The notes beneath the pieces are model-generated. The model did not search any database. It was not told the DNA's origin and saw only the letters and a list, made by a program, of their open reading frames with translations. The position numbers and the translations under genes are program-made. A DNA stretch of 32,092 nucleotides. Source: Hypsibius dujardini. Taxonomy: Eukaryota; Tardigrada; Eutardigrada; Parachela; Hypsibiidae. Each line of letters starts with the position of its first letter. Position 1 is the stretch's first letter. The stretch covers positions 1 through 32,092 of the forward strand of contig LRSR01003866.1 of NCBI GenBank assembly GCA_001579985.1, read 5' to 3'. Positions 11,363 through 21,968 of this stretch are shown here, piece by piece.

Positions 11363-12280
11363 GATCTTTGAGCTGGGGATGACTGATCACACACAAAACA
11401 GAAAGCTATAGTACGAGCAAAGATTTACAATCTCTAGTATACGTCCCAAGTTTGAATTAAACTAAGTTAGATTAGAAGGTGCAGCATGTTGAAGTATCGT
11501 TTGATTTGAGTGAGGATAAACAGCAAGCAGTAAATGAAATAGAGCAGAAAGAGAGAATCAATGATCGGCCGTGCTGCGGGATGTGATGTGGTTGGTGGTT
11601 GGTTGCGAATGGCATTCGGTAAATCCACACACACTTCACAGTCTCTGGTGAATAGAATAATCGCCTCGTTTACTTTACGGAAATACAACGCGTGAGCACG
11701 GAAAATTCGAGTAGCGACAAATTATTGAGAGCTTGTAGAGCGCGCCGTGTTTTAGAGTCAAACTCGAGACCTTGTGCAGCACACAGCACGCGTTTGTTTT
11801 GCTATCGCACCGTTCGCACAGTGGGTGACGTCGGGTGGGCTCGGTAGTAGTGTATTGCACTGCCTCCGGCTCTGTGCTTGGTGCGCAGTGTGACTCACAC
11901 GCTACTAGTACTGTACTCTACACATAGGTTCCCTACTCAGCGAACGGACAATTCTTGCGCGAATTCTTGCATATATCCCCGACCAGGATGGGGAAACGGA
12001 ATTTGCTCAGCTTATTCAGAAAAATGGGCATAATTAATGGTGGAAAAAACCCTAGTTTTGGACTATCGATGCCGTAGTGGTCCGAAAGCCTTTCCTCCAG
12101 GTGGCGCACATGCGGAGAGAACTGGACGATGGATTTTAAGGATTTTAACGTTGATAGGATAGTCACTGGAGGAGGACTGGGACTAGAAGGACTATATGGA
12201 TAAACTACGCTGTTACCGTGGGTCTTGGGTTGGTGGAACGTATTCTGACCGCTGGGTCTGGTTCACCGTGTGGACAATAA
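11363..12280. other. Probable WIP promoter/5' UTR region
   Basis: This stretch of about 900 bp lies upstream of the WIP start. A CRE-like TGACGTC is at about 11825. No exon could be tied to WIP. The minus-strand ORF at 11933-12166 has an acceptor-like CCTCCTCCAG before it (near 12166), but its reading frame does not join the small gene model next to it. I see no recognisable protein in it. Confidence 0.4.
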
Positions 12281-12830
12281 TCAGGTGGGTCCGACACTCT
12301 GAAGTCATATTGCAAAACGCCATTCGCCGTGCATAGTAAGTTGGAGAGTAATATGTATGATGGAAACAACTGAATCCTTACCGAGGTGCTTGGCTGGAGC
12401 GGAGGACAGCTGGGATGCGGGGAACCGTAACAGAAGGATTGCTGAAACGGTAACAATAGTGCCGGGGTTGGACGGTCTCAGGGTCTACTCTACGTTCTCG
12501 ACCCTTACAGATGTTCCCAAGTGGGCAGAAAGAGGATGCGGCCGACTCTCAACATCATTCGCACTTTCGTGATGAGGGAACGGAATACGCAACAAATGAA
12601 CTGAAAAGTGTATTTTACTGTATTAGTACATCACAAATTTAATTAAAGGGTAAAGGGTCTACCTTTGTTCGTGGCTTCTCTGTAGCCGCTGAAGCGATCA
12701 ACAAGAGCGTCAAGAGACTGTTAAAATAAATATAAAGGGCGTCTGTAATACAATTGCGAAAAAAATGTACTTTTGGAGCTGAACATTTGTCCACTCGGTC
12801 ATGTAATAACGCATTTTGTGTTTTTCGCAT
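12281..12830 (-). CDS. Possible small five-exon gene, function unknown
   Basis: Five short minus-strand exons with good splice sites: 12830-12771, 12717-12663, 12600-12509, 12441-12382 and 12298-12281. Acceptors are TTTTAACAG, ACTTTTCAG, CGTTTCAG and GACTTCAG; donors are GTACAT, GTAGAC and GTAAGG twice. Introns of 53, 62, 67 and 83 bp match the local norm. The model gives 94 residues starting MRKTQNALL, with an in-frame TGA directly before the ATG, and containing SLDALVDRFSGYREATNK and a Pro/Ser-rich end. I recognise no domain. The same exons are also open in a second frame starting MTEWTNVQLQ and ending RPTVTA, so the frame is uncertain. The exons may instead be untranslated 5' exons of WIP, which lies on the same strand 0.9 kb further on. 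Confidence 0.38.
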
Positions 12831-13333
12831 TCAGTATAAGGATCCACTAAATTTCCGGGAAGGAATTGAAACCGGATCTACTACTGCTCAGCAAGATTGA
12901 GAACTGCAATCGATTTTGCGAAAAGAGTGTATTCCAGCCCGTATGTTATGAATGGGATGCACATTTCATTGCCGCCCTTTTAACCATAGAAAAAAACTGG
13001 CTGCTGAAGAAGATTCAAACATCCTGCCCATTCTCGTCACACAGCCCTATGCACACCTCGTATTATTTTCACCGTTGTTGACATACTCCAAGGGGTTGGA
13101 CCGCTCAAGAGCGATCGCATTTATCACTCTCAACCTTTCTCTCCTCTGGTTCTTTTGAGGAACATTAGAAAAAACGTGGTGTAGGTTCGATGCATTTTTT
13201 ACGCACAGTAGCTGTAACTGTAGCGTGACATGTAGCGTGATATGTGATATGGGATATTCTCAGTCCTGTAAACACAAATGGACGAACATTTAGGTGTTCG
13301 TTTGTAATATTACTGCTGCCTGATAATTGAACC
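12831..13333. other. Intergenic, shared upstream region
   Basis: About 500 bp between the starts of the divergent small gene (-) and the guanylyl cyclase (+). A small imperfect repeat TGTAGCGTGAC/TGTAGCGTGAT is at about 13220-13245. No coding exon was recognised; the plus-strand ORFs at 12866-13158 lack family features. Confidence 0.45.
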
Positions 13334-16300
13334 ATGTTCCTCGTTATACTAATGGCTTATTGGATGGTATTGCCAAGCGACTCCGTAAACTTTACCTTGA
13401 TTACCATTTCAATGACGGACGGCGATCGGAACGGATTTATCCTTTCCAATCCGGCAGCGGAGATCCTAATGAACATGCTACAGCAGTCCAATCCTGCCTT
13501 ACAAAACTTTACGCACGTTTCACTGCGTTATCAAAACAACTCATTGACGGATAAGCAACTAATTAGGCTCAGGTCATCGCCAGAGGAATGTACAGAGGGT
13601 TCGCAACATGTTATGGAACTACTTGGGCCATTCTATTACGACAACCCACAGCTGTTTTCGGGGGACCTCACCGACCAATTCCCCATTCTAAACACTGATA
13701 GTAAGAAACAATCTACACATCGACGGGTCAATCTATTCCCATCGTAGACATGTACCAGTAGACATTTTTATCGCATCAATGCGACAGAAGTAGGTACCCT
13801 TGAATCTTTTTAGGTTGTGCTTATTCTGCTCTAGAGGTTGCGAATTTTGCAAGTGGTGAGTCAATTGGCCTGTCCCAGCGCACGACAGACACCTGGTGAC
13901 ACATGTTCCTCTCTGCAATAGCGACGTCCACATTTCTCGGCATGCATGCGAACACCCTGCAGTTCTCCAACAACGTCCGGTTCCCGACCACTTTGAGCTT
14001 ATTTGCCATGCCGGACGACTTCTTCTCCTATACCTTAGGGTTTCTTGCACGACAATTTTCGTGGACAGAATTGAACGTTGTTCACATTCTCAATGACGGG
14101 AATGGGTACATGTTTGACCAGCGAACACACTTCTTCGCGTACCTCCAGTACGATAACCTCAAAGTTGATTTCTTTGCCTTACCAATGCAATGGACACCTG
14201 ACGGGGAAGAGTACGTAGAATTTGACGAACAGACATGGAAGTTCGTTATCAGCAAACGGGGTGAGCCTCGCTTGTCCCTGCGTGTATGGTCGCAGTCATT
14301 CTATTTGTAATACGAGTTGTCTACTTATAGTGACTCTTATTTTGCTACAACCGGACATATTGAGGCGGTTTATGGTAAGACCCAGACATGTTTGAAAGAC
14401 CAATGAAAAAATTATAGCTGAAGACTGTTGTACATTGTGTTGTAGATTGAGGCGGGCGGACGCAATTTGACCAATGGAGATTTCGTAAGTTTACAGACAT
14501 ACTGGAGTTTATTCCCTGGAGTTGCCAATACGTTAGAATAATTTTTAACAAAACATTTTCTATTATTCAAAGGTATTCTTTACATACGGAATTCAAGGGA
14601 CCCCATCTAAAGACAGTATTTTCTGGGCTACAGGAGGCCCAACTGATAAGGTTTGATTACAAATCGGCACAAAAAGAAATGTAGACGAACTAATAGCCCC
14701 AGCTTACAATTAGCTTGATTCTCAATGATGCCAGAAATGACTTTATTTTAGGCTGCATTTAACGCTTTCCGATCCCTATTAATTGTTCAAGATGGGTCCG
14801 ACGAATGGGCTGGGGCGCCTAATCTGAGTCGAACGATCCGGTCGGAATACGCCAGACGGTACAACTGGACGGTGTCGGCTGAAGACCTGGTACGTGAATG
14901 AGCAATATGCACAATTCGCGAACTATGCGAGTTAAAAGCAATTTTGCCCGTTCGCCGAATTAATAATTTTACCTCGTACCAAAACTGTTAAAAATCTGCA
15001 GGCAATTGTTGATCCCATTCGGGCGTACGAATGGATGGAAGTTTTTGCTGAGGTCCGTAGTACTTTACCCTTAAGTATTTTACTTGATTGATTGATTATA
15101 TAAAGCCAAACCAAAATCGCTCAATGTCCTCCACTCACTAGACTTTTCTGCGGTTGGAGACGCGCTTGTCCAGTATGGCCATCGAAGACTTCGTCAAGGA
15201 AATGGCCAATCGAACGTACCGCTTACCCTCGCGTAGCTTCTATCTTAACGAAATCGGGGCCATGATTATACCCGCACCAATACTGCGTCTGGGCCATTCC
15301 GGCAAATTTGAGGTACATCACGCACAGGCATCTAATGTAGCTACACTACAAAAGTGTAGCGGGTTCATTCAGACAGTGTCAGACTAATTTAATAATATTC
15401 CATCTTAGTAACTACTGTACTACTAAACGCTTTACTGTCCTTGACAGACCTTCTTGCAGTTCAGCATTCCGAACCACACCGTTCTTTTCCCTCATGAATC
15501 ACTTGACTGGTTCGGGAATAATACCCTACCGCCTGATTTTCCCGCATGCGGACTGTACGGCGAAAAGTGTATATCGCAGAAAAGCAAAGGTGAGGATATA
15601 CTTTTCTTTAATATGGAATAATAGCACACCGACAACACGCAAATGACTTTTCAGAGCTGCTTCAAATGCTGATACCTCTCCTGTGTATCGCACTGATCGC
15701 AGCCACCTTGCTGACGGCGTTTGTGATGAGGTGCGTCATTGAAATTACGGGTTGATTTGACCCTTGCGATGTAGTGGGATTTGTTTAAGAAAGGAATCAC
15801 TACCGCACTTATACATATTGCAGACGAAAAAGTTCGAGCGAACACCTGGCTCATCTTCTAATCGAACAAAAGGATGTGCTTGTGGATAAAAGTGTTTCGC
15901 GTCTTGACAGCGAAAAGACTGTCGATGCGAGCGACGAACAGAGTGTCATGGGCTTAACCGGCAAATATAAGGAACAAAATGTGTTCGTGAAGACGTTGCA
16001 TTCGCAGGCGGACCGCAAGAAAGTTACGCGACAGCAAGAAACCGCCATATTGCAAGGAGTCTTGAATGTAAGATTTCTGATTCCCTGAACGTTTGATGTA
16101 CTCAAAAGCACTGGACTCAATCAGCCCAACCTTCAATCCTGTTTTAGATTTCTCGTGTTCGACACACGTACCTGGGAGACATTTACGGAGTCATTTTGGA
16201 TGGAACCACGTGTCAGTTAGTCTACGAACGTCCAGCAGTCGGTGATATTCTAACGCTCCGCTCAAGGAGCCCAATTTTCGCCTATGTGGATGTGTGTCTT

Positions 16301-18193
16301 GCATTGATGGTTAATATTGCACAGGTAAATTCATCAGGGTGTTTTTGCATTAATAAGTTTCGATCTTTTGAGTAGACCAGTATGCACCTTGTCATATTCT
16401 GTCTGCGTCTCCCTTTGCCAGGGATTGCATTACATCCACACATCGACCTTGAAATATCATGGCTCGTTCTGCAGCGAAGTCTGCCTTGTGAACGAGCGAT
16501 ACACTGTACGAATCGGCAAGACTGGATTCAAACAGCTCGAGGACTTGCTGACTAGCACGCCTTTGAATGCCAGCCGAAACAAACACCGGCGAACAAGAGA
16601 TGAGACACACGTAATCCAGGCCGCTGATATTCTTGCATTCGGACATGTCATGGTTGACCTTCTCTCGGCTGATGCAATGACTTTTACGGTCCCTTTTGGG
16701 CAGACTAAAGGAGCACTCTCCTCTATGACCCCGCAAGATGTTATAGTGCGTTGCTTAAACGTGGAACCTCAACATCGACCCACGTCAAATGACCTGAACA
16801 CATGGGTCAAAAACTTGAAACTCTCCGGCACAAACGTGGTTGAAATCTTGCTCGGACGACTACAGACTTATGCAGACGAACTCGAAGCGGATGTTGCCGC
16901 ACGATCTGCAGATCTCTTGGACGAACGGAAAAAGCTCGACGACCTTCTGCATGAAATGCTACCAAGGTTAGACTGCGATTGCATATAAGAATCTTCCAAA
17001 AATACCCCTTTCTTAACACTATTTTATTATTTGATAGCCTGGTCATTGCCAAGTTGCGAAATAACGAACCCATTCAAGCCGAATTTTTTGAGAGTGCCAC
17101 TGTCTTATTCAGCGACATCCCCGTGTTCAGCCGCATCGTGGCAGAATGTGGTCCACTGGATGTGATTGCCTTCCTCGGTCAAATACATACGGCCTTTGAT
17201 AAAGTAGTACCCCATTTTGATGCTTACAAGGTGGAAACCATCAATGACTCCTATGTTGTGAGTGCTGATTTTGATTCGCTTCACAAGCTTGTCACCATGC
17301 AAACTGATCGTTGTTATCCCGCTTAGGTCGTCAGTGGTCTGCCAATACGAAACGGTCAGAAGCATGCCGACGAGATATGCCGACTTGCCTTAAAATTACG
17401 AACGGCTGGAAATAAGATGCACTTGCCCACCTGGGGTGATATTACGCCTTGCCCTCGCTTTGGAATAAATTCAGGTTGTTAAGGAATACTCCTGCCACAA
17501 CTACTATGTATTGGACACATTACTTAACTGTCTCAATCATTTGGTGCTGCGTTTTAGATCCACCGTATATTATGACTGCAGTGAAGCACGGTGTGTGCAG
17601 TCATAATGTACGGGTGGGTCTAAAAAGCAGCTCGAGAGAGTACAGTACTTAACTGCCACCGCCAAGAGCAGTCATCATTTACAGTAATGTCAAATCTTTC
17701 TTTAGGTCCGCTTGCTGCTGGAGTGGTTGGCTCGAGGATGCCGCGGTATTGTCTGTAAGTTAAAATCCACGGTCAAGTCGAATCCTTTTGAAGCTTGGTT
17801 GGGTACCTTCGGCAGTTTCGGAGATACAATGAACACAGCGAGCCGGATGGAATCTCACGGGCAAGGTAATCTTTTGTGACTATTTCCGGGACTCGGTTAA
17901 CCTACCGTTCGCTAAGGTTACCATACAGCGCACTTGAATCAAACTTTTTCCTTTACTTTTGCAGCAAATAAGATTCACGTCAGCATCTTTTCTCGGAAAA
18001 TGGTGGGGACCGCACATTCTGGATCGAACAGACAGTTTGAGTTTGTTTCGCGAGGGCTCACTGCTGTGAAGGTAAAAAATGTTTCCTATCAGGAAAATCA
18101 AAATGAATTGTACAGTAAATCGCTTTTTAGGGAAAAGGGATGATCGAAACATTTTGGCTACGTGCAGCAGACAGGAATGTCAAATCCGACTGA
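13334..18193 (+). CDS. Receptor guanylyl cyclase (natriuretic-peptide-receptor type)
   Basis: A 1029-residue single-pass receptor that makes cGMP from GTP. It has twenty exons: 13334-13700, 13814-13855, 13922-14260, 14331-14374, 14446-14484, 14573-14650, 14752-14889, 15002-15052, 15142-15312, 15448-15589, 15655-15730, 15824-16067, 16148-16324, 16422-16966, 17038-17257, 17327-17474, 17706-17754, 17816-17865, 17965-18071, 18131-18193. Order: signal peptide (MFLVILMAYWMVLPSDS); ligand-binding ectodomain (CAYSALEVANFAS, NLTNGDFVFFTYG, LPPDFPACGLYGEKC) to about 470; membrane helix 471-496; kinase-homology domain with VFVKTL but no HRD or DFG, hence a pseudokinase; dimerisation coiled coil about 780-818; cyclase domain to about 1010. 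Catalytic residues look intact: metal Asp844 (FSDIPVF), Glu884 and Asp888 (KVETINDSYV), Asn963 and Arg967 (NTASRMES). The usual FSDIVGF reads FSDIPVF. The ligand is unknown. Confidence 0.96.
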
Positions 18194-18222
18194 TCAACCG
18201 CTCCTTACAGTAATATTCGTAT

Positions 18223-18228
18223 AATAAA
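18223..18228 (+). other. Poly(A) signal of the guanylyl cyclase gene
   Basis: Canonical AATAAA 30 bp after the TGA stop at 18191-18193. Confidence 0.7.
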
Positions 18229-19151
18229 ACAGACAATGGATTGAATGGCATTTTATACTACACGTCTTGCCTTCCGCCTATCATCTCTTCATTAATCAAC
18301 TGTGCTCCTTGATTGCCGGTGAATTGCCTATGCATTATGGATTGCCCACTTACAGAGTACAGATATACAGCACTATGCAAGCGTTCTTTCGGAATTAAAC
18401 GCCCGTTATTGTCTCTGCTTAATCTAAAACGCCGTTTAAGCGTGGGGTATTATTATTATCTTCATTAGCGTCCAAACGTATTTAAGCCTTTAGGTTCCGG
18501 GTACTCTAATTGGTAGCATGGTGGGAAGCTTGTTCTGTCATGCAGGACTGAGGAGACCCTCCACAATTTATTTCGGATCGCAATTACTATTCGTAAATTT
18601 TGCTCTCAGTTTGTTTTATTGTGCCATCGCAAACACTTCGAAAAGAGGAAGCGTTGTTCGCGTAGGATTAAGCTCTCGCTGGCCTTCGCTTATTCATCAT
18701 GCACTCGGTTTTTTTTCTCCCGGATGTTGACCTAAGTTAACGGTTCACGGGTTCAAGTGTCAGATGGATCCTCATTATTATGCCTCATCCGTGTTTGCGG
18801 TTCTCCACGTCCTTTCTATTCATCTGCAGTTCCATACCGGTATGCATAACAAGCGTACTGGTTGCATCACCTAAGCGGGATTGCGTAAAGTGATTGTACG
18901 AATTGAACGTTTTGTAGCAGTACACTACAGTGGTCTCATTGAGAACAAAGCTAGAGTTCCCGGTGTTTTCTTGTGGGACAACTGACAATGTTCCTGAGGG
19001 TTTTGGCAATTGCTGGTGCCGTTTTCACTTCAGTGAATTTTCCCTTAATCACCATTGCTGTATTTGACAATGGGAGATCCTGAATGTAAAACTAACCAAT
19101 CCATAATGCGACCTGATTAATATCTTAAAGGAATCCTATTCAGATCATCCG
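18229..19151. other. Spacer between cyclase gene and its partial copy
   Basis: About 920 bp with no coding exon recognised. I looked for copies of the cyclase's exons 14 and 15 (coiled coil, FSDIPVF, KVETIND) and saw none. The ORFs at 18518-18730 (+) and 18785-19009 (-) have no family features. Confidence 0.5.
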
Positions 19152-19925
19152 ATGTCTTCCAAACTTCATGTATGTCTCTTTACGGCACCAAAACAGCTCA
19201 TTGGGTGCCTTGTCGTTGAGATACTCGTATTGCAGACTTGCCTTAAAATTATAAACTTTCGGCCACTTGCCAAGTTAGTGGGACATTTCTCATGCCTTTG
19301 TTTCGGTATGGATTCTGGTAGGTTCCCCAAACGGATCCATTGATAGTACAGCGTAGTGCCAAGATCTTCGCAGAAATTTGCTTTATAACCTGCACTTGTC
19401 CCTAGGCCCCAGGCCCTAGGCCCAAATTTGCTTTATAACCTGTACTCGTCCATAAGCTGGCCTGATTGAATCAAGAATGCCTCGATATTGTCTGTAAGTC
19501 AATTACGGAAAATCCCGTAATAGATGTACATCTATGTGTTCTTCGGGTGTCTGAAACACTTTTGTTGCTTTTTGGATCAGGTTCGGTGACGCCATGAATT
19601 CTGCGTGCCGTATGGAGTGTCACGGTCAAGGTGGGTGTTGAATGATCAATTCTTGATTGATCCCGTCGTGCGACCAGTTTTGTTTGTTATTATTCGTTTA
19701 GCAAATACATTTCAGCGTATGTCCGAGGAATGTGGCTGGCGAAACTATTCTCAGATCACCAGGGTACGTTTATAAAGGTAAGCAAGTTGGCTTTGCGAGG
19801 AAAGCTTTCCACAAATTCTCAATGAAATATGCTTTTATTTTTAGGGTAAGAAAATGATTGAGATCTTTTGGTTGCAACCTGCAACTTTGGATCACATCGT
19901 GACGGTGCACACGCATTGCAAGTAG
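19152..19925 (+). pseudogene. Partial, decayed copy of the guanylyl cyclase 3' exons
   Basis: Five blocks match exons 16-20 of the upstream cyclase, in order: about 19152-19317 (an identical ACTTGCCTTAAAATTA stretch, ending FGMDSG for FGINSG), 19457-19493 (ESRMPRYCL), 19581-19630 (FGDAMNSACRMECHGQ for FGDTMNTASRMESHGQ; the exon is 50 bp in both), about 19716-19777 (short and poorly conserved), and 19845-19925 (GKKMIEIFWL for GKGMIETFWL, then a different tail and TAG). Donors and acceptors survive and phase can be kept throughout if the fourth block starts at 19716; starting at the ancestral-looking acceptor (19702) meets a stop. Exons encoding the signal peptide, receptor, membrane helix and both metal-binding Asp residues are absent, so it cannot be an active cyclase. 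AATAAA lies 7 bp after the stop. Confidence 0.75.
19374..19451 (+). repeat. 28-bp direct repeat flanking a CCTAGG palindrome
   Basis: Copies at 19374-19401 and 19424-19451 start AAATTTGCTTTATAACCTG and differ at two positions. The 22-bp interval is built from CCTAGG and CCAGG words. The pair sits in the intron before the SRMPRYCL block of the cyclase pseudogene and looks like a local duplication. Confidence 0.9.
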
Positions 19926-19931
19926 CATCAG

Positions 19932-19937
19932 AATAAA
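19932..19937 (+). other. Poly(A) signal-like hexamer after the cyclase pseudogene
   Basis: AATAAA 7 bp past the TAG at 19923-19925, an arrangement like that of the parent gene. Confidence 0.5.
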
Positions 19938-19949
19938 ATATGGGCTACA

Positions 19950-20575
19950 GCTATTTTACCCCTTCCTTGTAGTGTGAGGGGCCCAATAGCACCTCGACTA
20001 TTTTACCCCTCCCTGGGGCTCAATAGTATCCTGGCTATTTTATCCCTACCTGGGGTCCAATAAATCCCTGGCTCTTTACCCCTCCCTGGGGTCAATAAAT
20101 CCCTGGCTACTTTACACCTCCCTGGGGCCAATAAAACTCTGGCTATTTTACCCCTCCCTGGGGTCAATAGAACCCTGGCTATTTTACCCCTCCCATGCTG
20201 TCCGTTCGTCTGTCAGTTCTTCCGTTGTCTGACCGTCTGTTCTGTCCGTCCGTTGTCTGTCTGTCCGTCCGTCCGTCTGCTCTTTATCTATCTCTCCGTT
20301 GTCCGTCCGTTCATCGGTCGTCCGTCCGTCCGTCTGTTGTCCGTTCATCCGCCATCCATTCATCCGTTGTCCGTTCTTCGGCCGTCTGTCTGATAACAGA
20401 CGGACGGATAACGGACAAACGGGCGGACAACATGGAGGGGTAAAATAGTCAGGCTTTTCTATTGGACTCTTGGGAAAGGTAAAATAGCCGGAGTGCTATA
20501 GGGCCCCCATCGATGTATCCAGGGAGGGGTCAAATAGCCGGGGTTCTATGGGGTCCCAAACAGGGGGTAAAATAG
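19950..20575. repeat. Fold-back repeat: divergent satellite arms around a TCCG/TCTG core
   Basis: The left part (about 19950-20200) has seven copies of a roughly 35-50-bp unit containing CTATTTTACCCCTCCCTGG followed by GG(G)TCAATA words. The right part (about 20437-20575) has four copies of the same unit inverted (GGGGTAAAATAG). The innermost copies pair almost perfectly: 20179-20204 against 20424-20448. Between them lies a TCCG/TCTG-rich core that itself ends in a hairpin, CCGTCTGT at 20382-20389 and ACAGACGG at 20396-20403. No ORF for a transposase is inside. Confidence 0.9.
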
Positions 20576-21013
20576 CCACTCATTAAAACCACCTTGTAAT
20601 AATGCCCTTGAGCTATGACTTTGCTCGAAATTTCAGAGGACCTCTAACCCATTAGGATCTCAGTTCCTAACCAGAATTTTAAAAATATCTGCACCGAGAA
20701 GACGTACCAGTCGACCTGTCTCGCATCCCATGTAAAATATCTAGCCTAATTTTTTAGTATATACAATTTATCGGACACTTTGTGGGACCATACGTCACTG
20801 GTTCGTTGCTGCGGTCTTTCCTCTGTGAAATGGTTCATCGTAATTGACTCACCATTCACCAATTTATTCTACTGCTCACGTCTCTACCCAGCGCCAACTA
20901 TAGTACACGAAAGGATCAGAATAGCCTTGTGGGTATTAACGAAAATATGAAACAGTATTGTCCTTAGTTTATAAAGTTATAAAATTAAATATATTTGGAA
21001 TACATGTACATTT
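20576..21013. other. Intergenic, 3' flank of the first four-helix gene
   Basis: About 440 AT-rich bp with no coding content seen. TTTATT at about 20863-20868 would read AATAAA on the minus strand, 150 bp past the stop of the gene at 21014-21968. Confidence 0.5.
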
Positions 21014-21968
21014 CTAGAGCTGTGTATCAAGCTTAATTTGTTTCTCCGGTTCGGCAGTTTCGTCAGAAGTTGGAGCGACCTGATACTGATACTTTGCTCC
21101 AAGAGACCGTTGACTTTCCTCTTCCAATAGAAGAGTCCGATAACTTCGCACTGCCTCCATGCACAGCACCTGCATATTAGAATAAAAAGTCCCTGATAAT
21201 ATTAGATAAGGCTGATCGTCCGTTTAAGGCAGACGCTAGCTTTCATAGACCCGGCTTTTTGGCAGATGAATTCCAACTTACGCAGAAGAGGATGTTGAGC
21301 CAGTCTATGATAACCGTCGCGATCCAATATCCATCATGCGTGACGCGCTATATGCAATAGCATAGTTTTGGTAATATTAGGACATCCCTCAGCAAGAAAC
21401 CGCAAATGTGAAAATATCGTCCACGTACCTCCTCGTCATCAAATGTCGCAGCCCCATAAATGTTAAAGATCACGTCACAGATGAGAAATACAACCCCGAC
21501 ACCTTCGAAAATAAGCCACACCAGCAGCAAGCATGGACTTTTCTGAAAATAATGCAATTTGAAGCTCAGGGCCAAACATCGGAACCATACGAATAACGTT
21601 GCCGGCCTCATAGTATTAATATACTGTGGCAAGTTACCTTGCGCAGTCCCCAGACGAGCGCCAATGCCGCAAGGAATACTAGGACGAGCACTGTGGCTTT
21701 TACCCCAATTTTGACATATCTAACGTGCTCATCCCGAAAAAGACTCACGACGACTAAACACAACGCCAGGGTGGCCGAAACCTAAAGGAAGGGGAAAATA
21801 GACAAATTTCAATTGTAACCAAAAGGTATCCACCGTTTAGGTAAACGCGGGAAGTGCATTGAAATCCAATTAATAAATACTCTGTAGTTATAAATTCAAA
21901 CCTACGATCTGGTAAGCAGCCACTAGTTTACACCCAGTAAGCAAACTGCAGCAGAGGCAAGATTTCAT
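21014..21968 (-). CDS. Four-transmembrane protein, paralogue A, uncharacterised
   Basis: A 180-residue protein in five exons, in transcription order 21968-21906, 21781-21638, 21542-21429, 21347-21282 and 21169-21014; all introns are phase 0. It begins MKSCLCCSLLTGCKLVAAYQ, with a Cys-rich start like insect four-helix proteins of the DUF4728/LAPTM4-like kind; that resemblance is from memory and weak. Four hydrophobic stretches are visible at about residues 13-35, 44-66, 73-98 (CLLLVWLIFEGVGVVFLICD) and 114-135, giving cytoplasmic ends and a soluble tail of about 45 residues starting EAVRSYRTLL and rich in Glu and Gln. The protein presumably sits in a membrane; its role is unknown. A second copy with the same exon plan lies upstream at 23107-23994. 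Confidence 0.85.

Noticed and set aside
11933-12166. 77-codon minus-strand ORF as a further exon of the small gene
   Set aside because: A possible acceptor exists at 12166, but entering it from the upstream exon in either open frame gives an immediate stop or a frame break.
18748-18765. T-arm-like GGGTTCAAGTGTC, considered as a tRNA
   Set aside because: No matching anticodon arm or acceptor stem could be folded around it.
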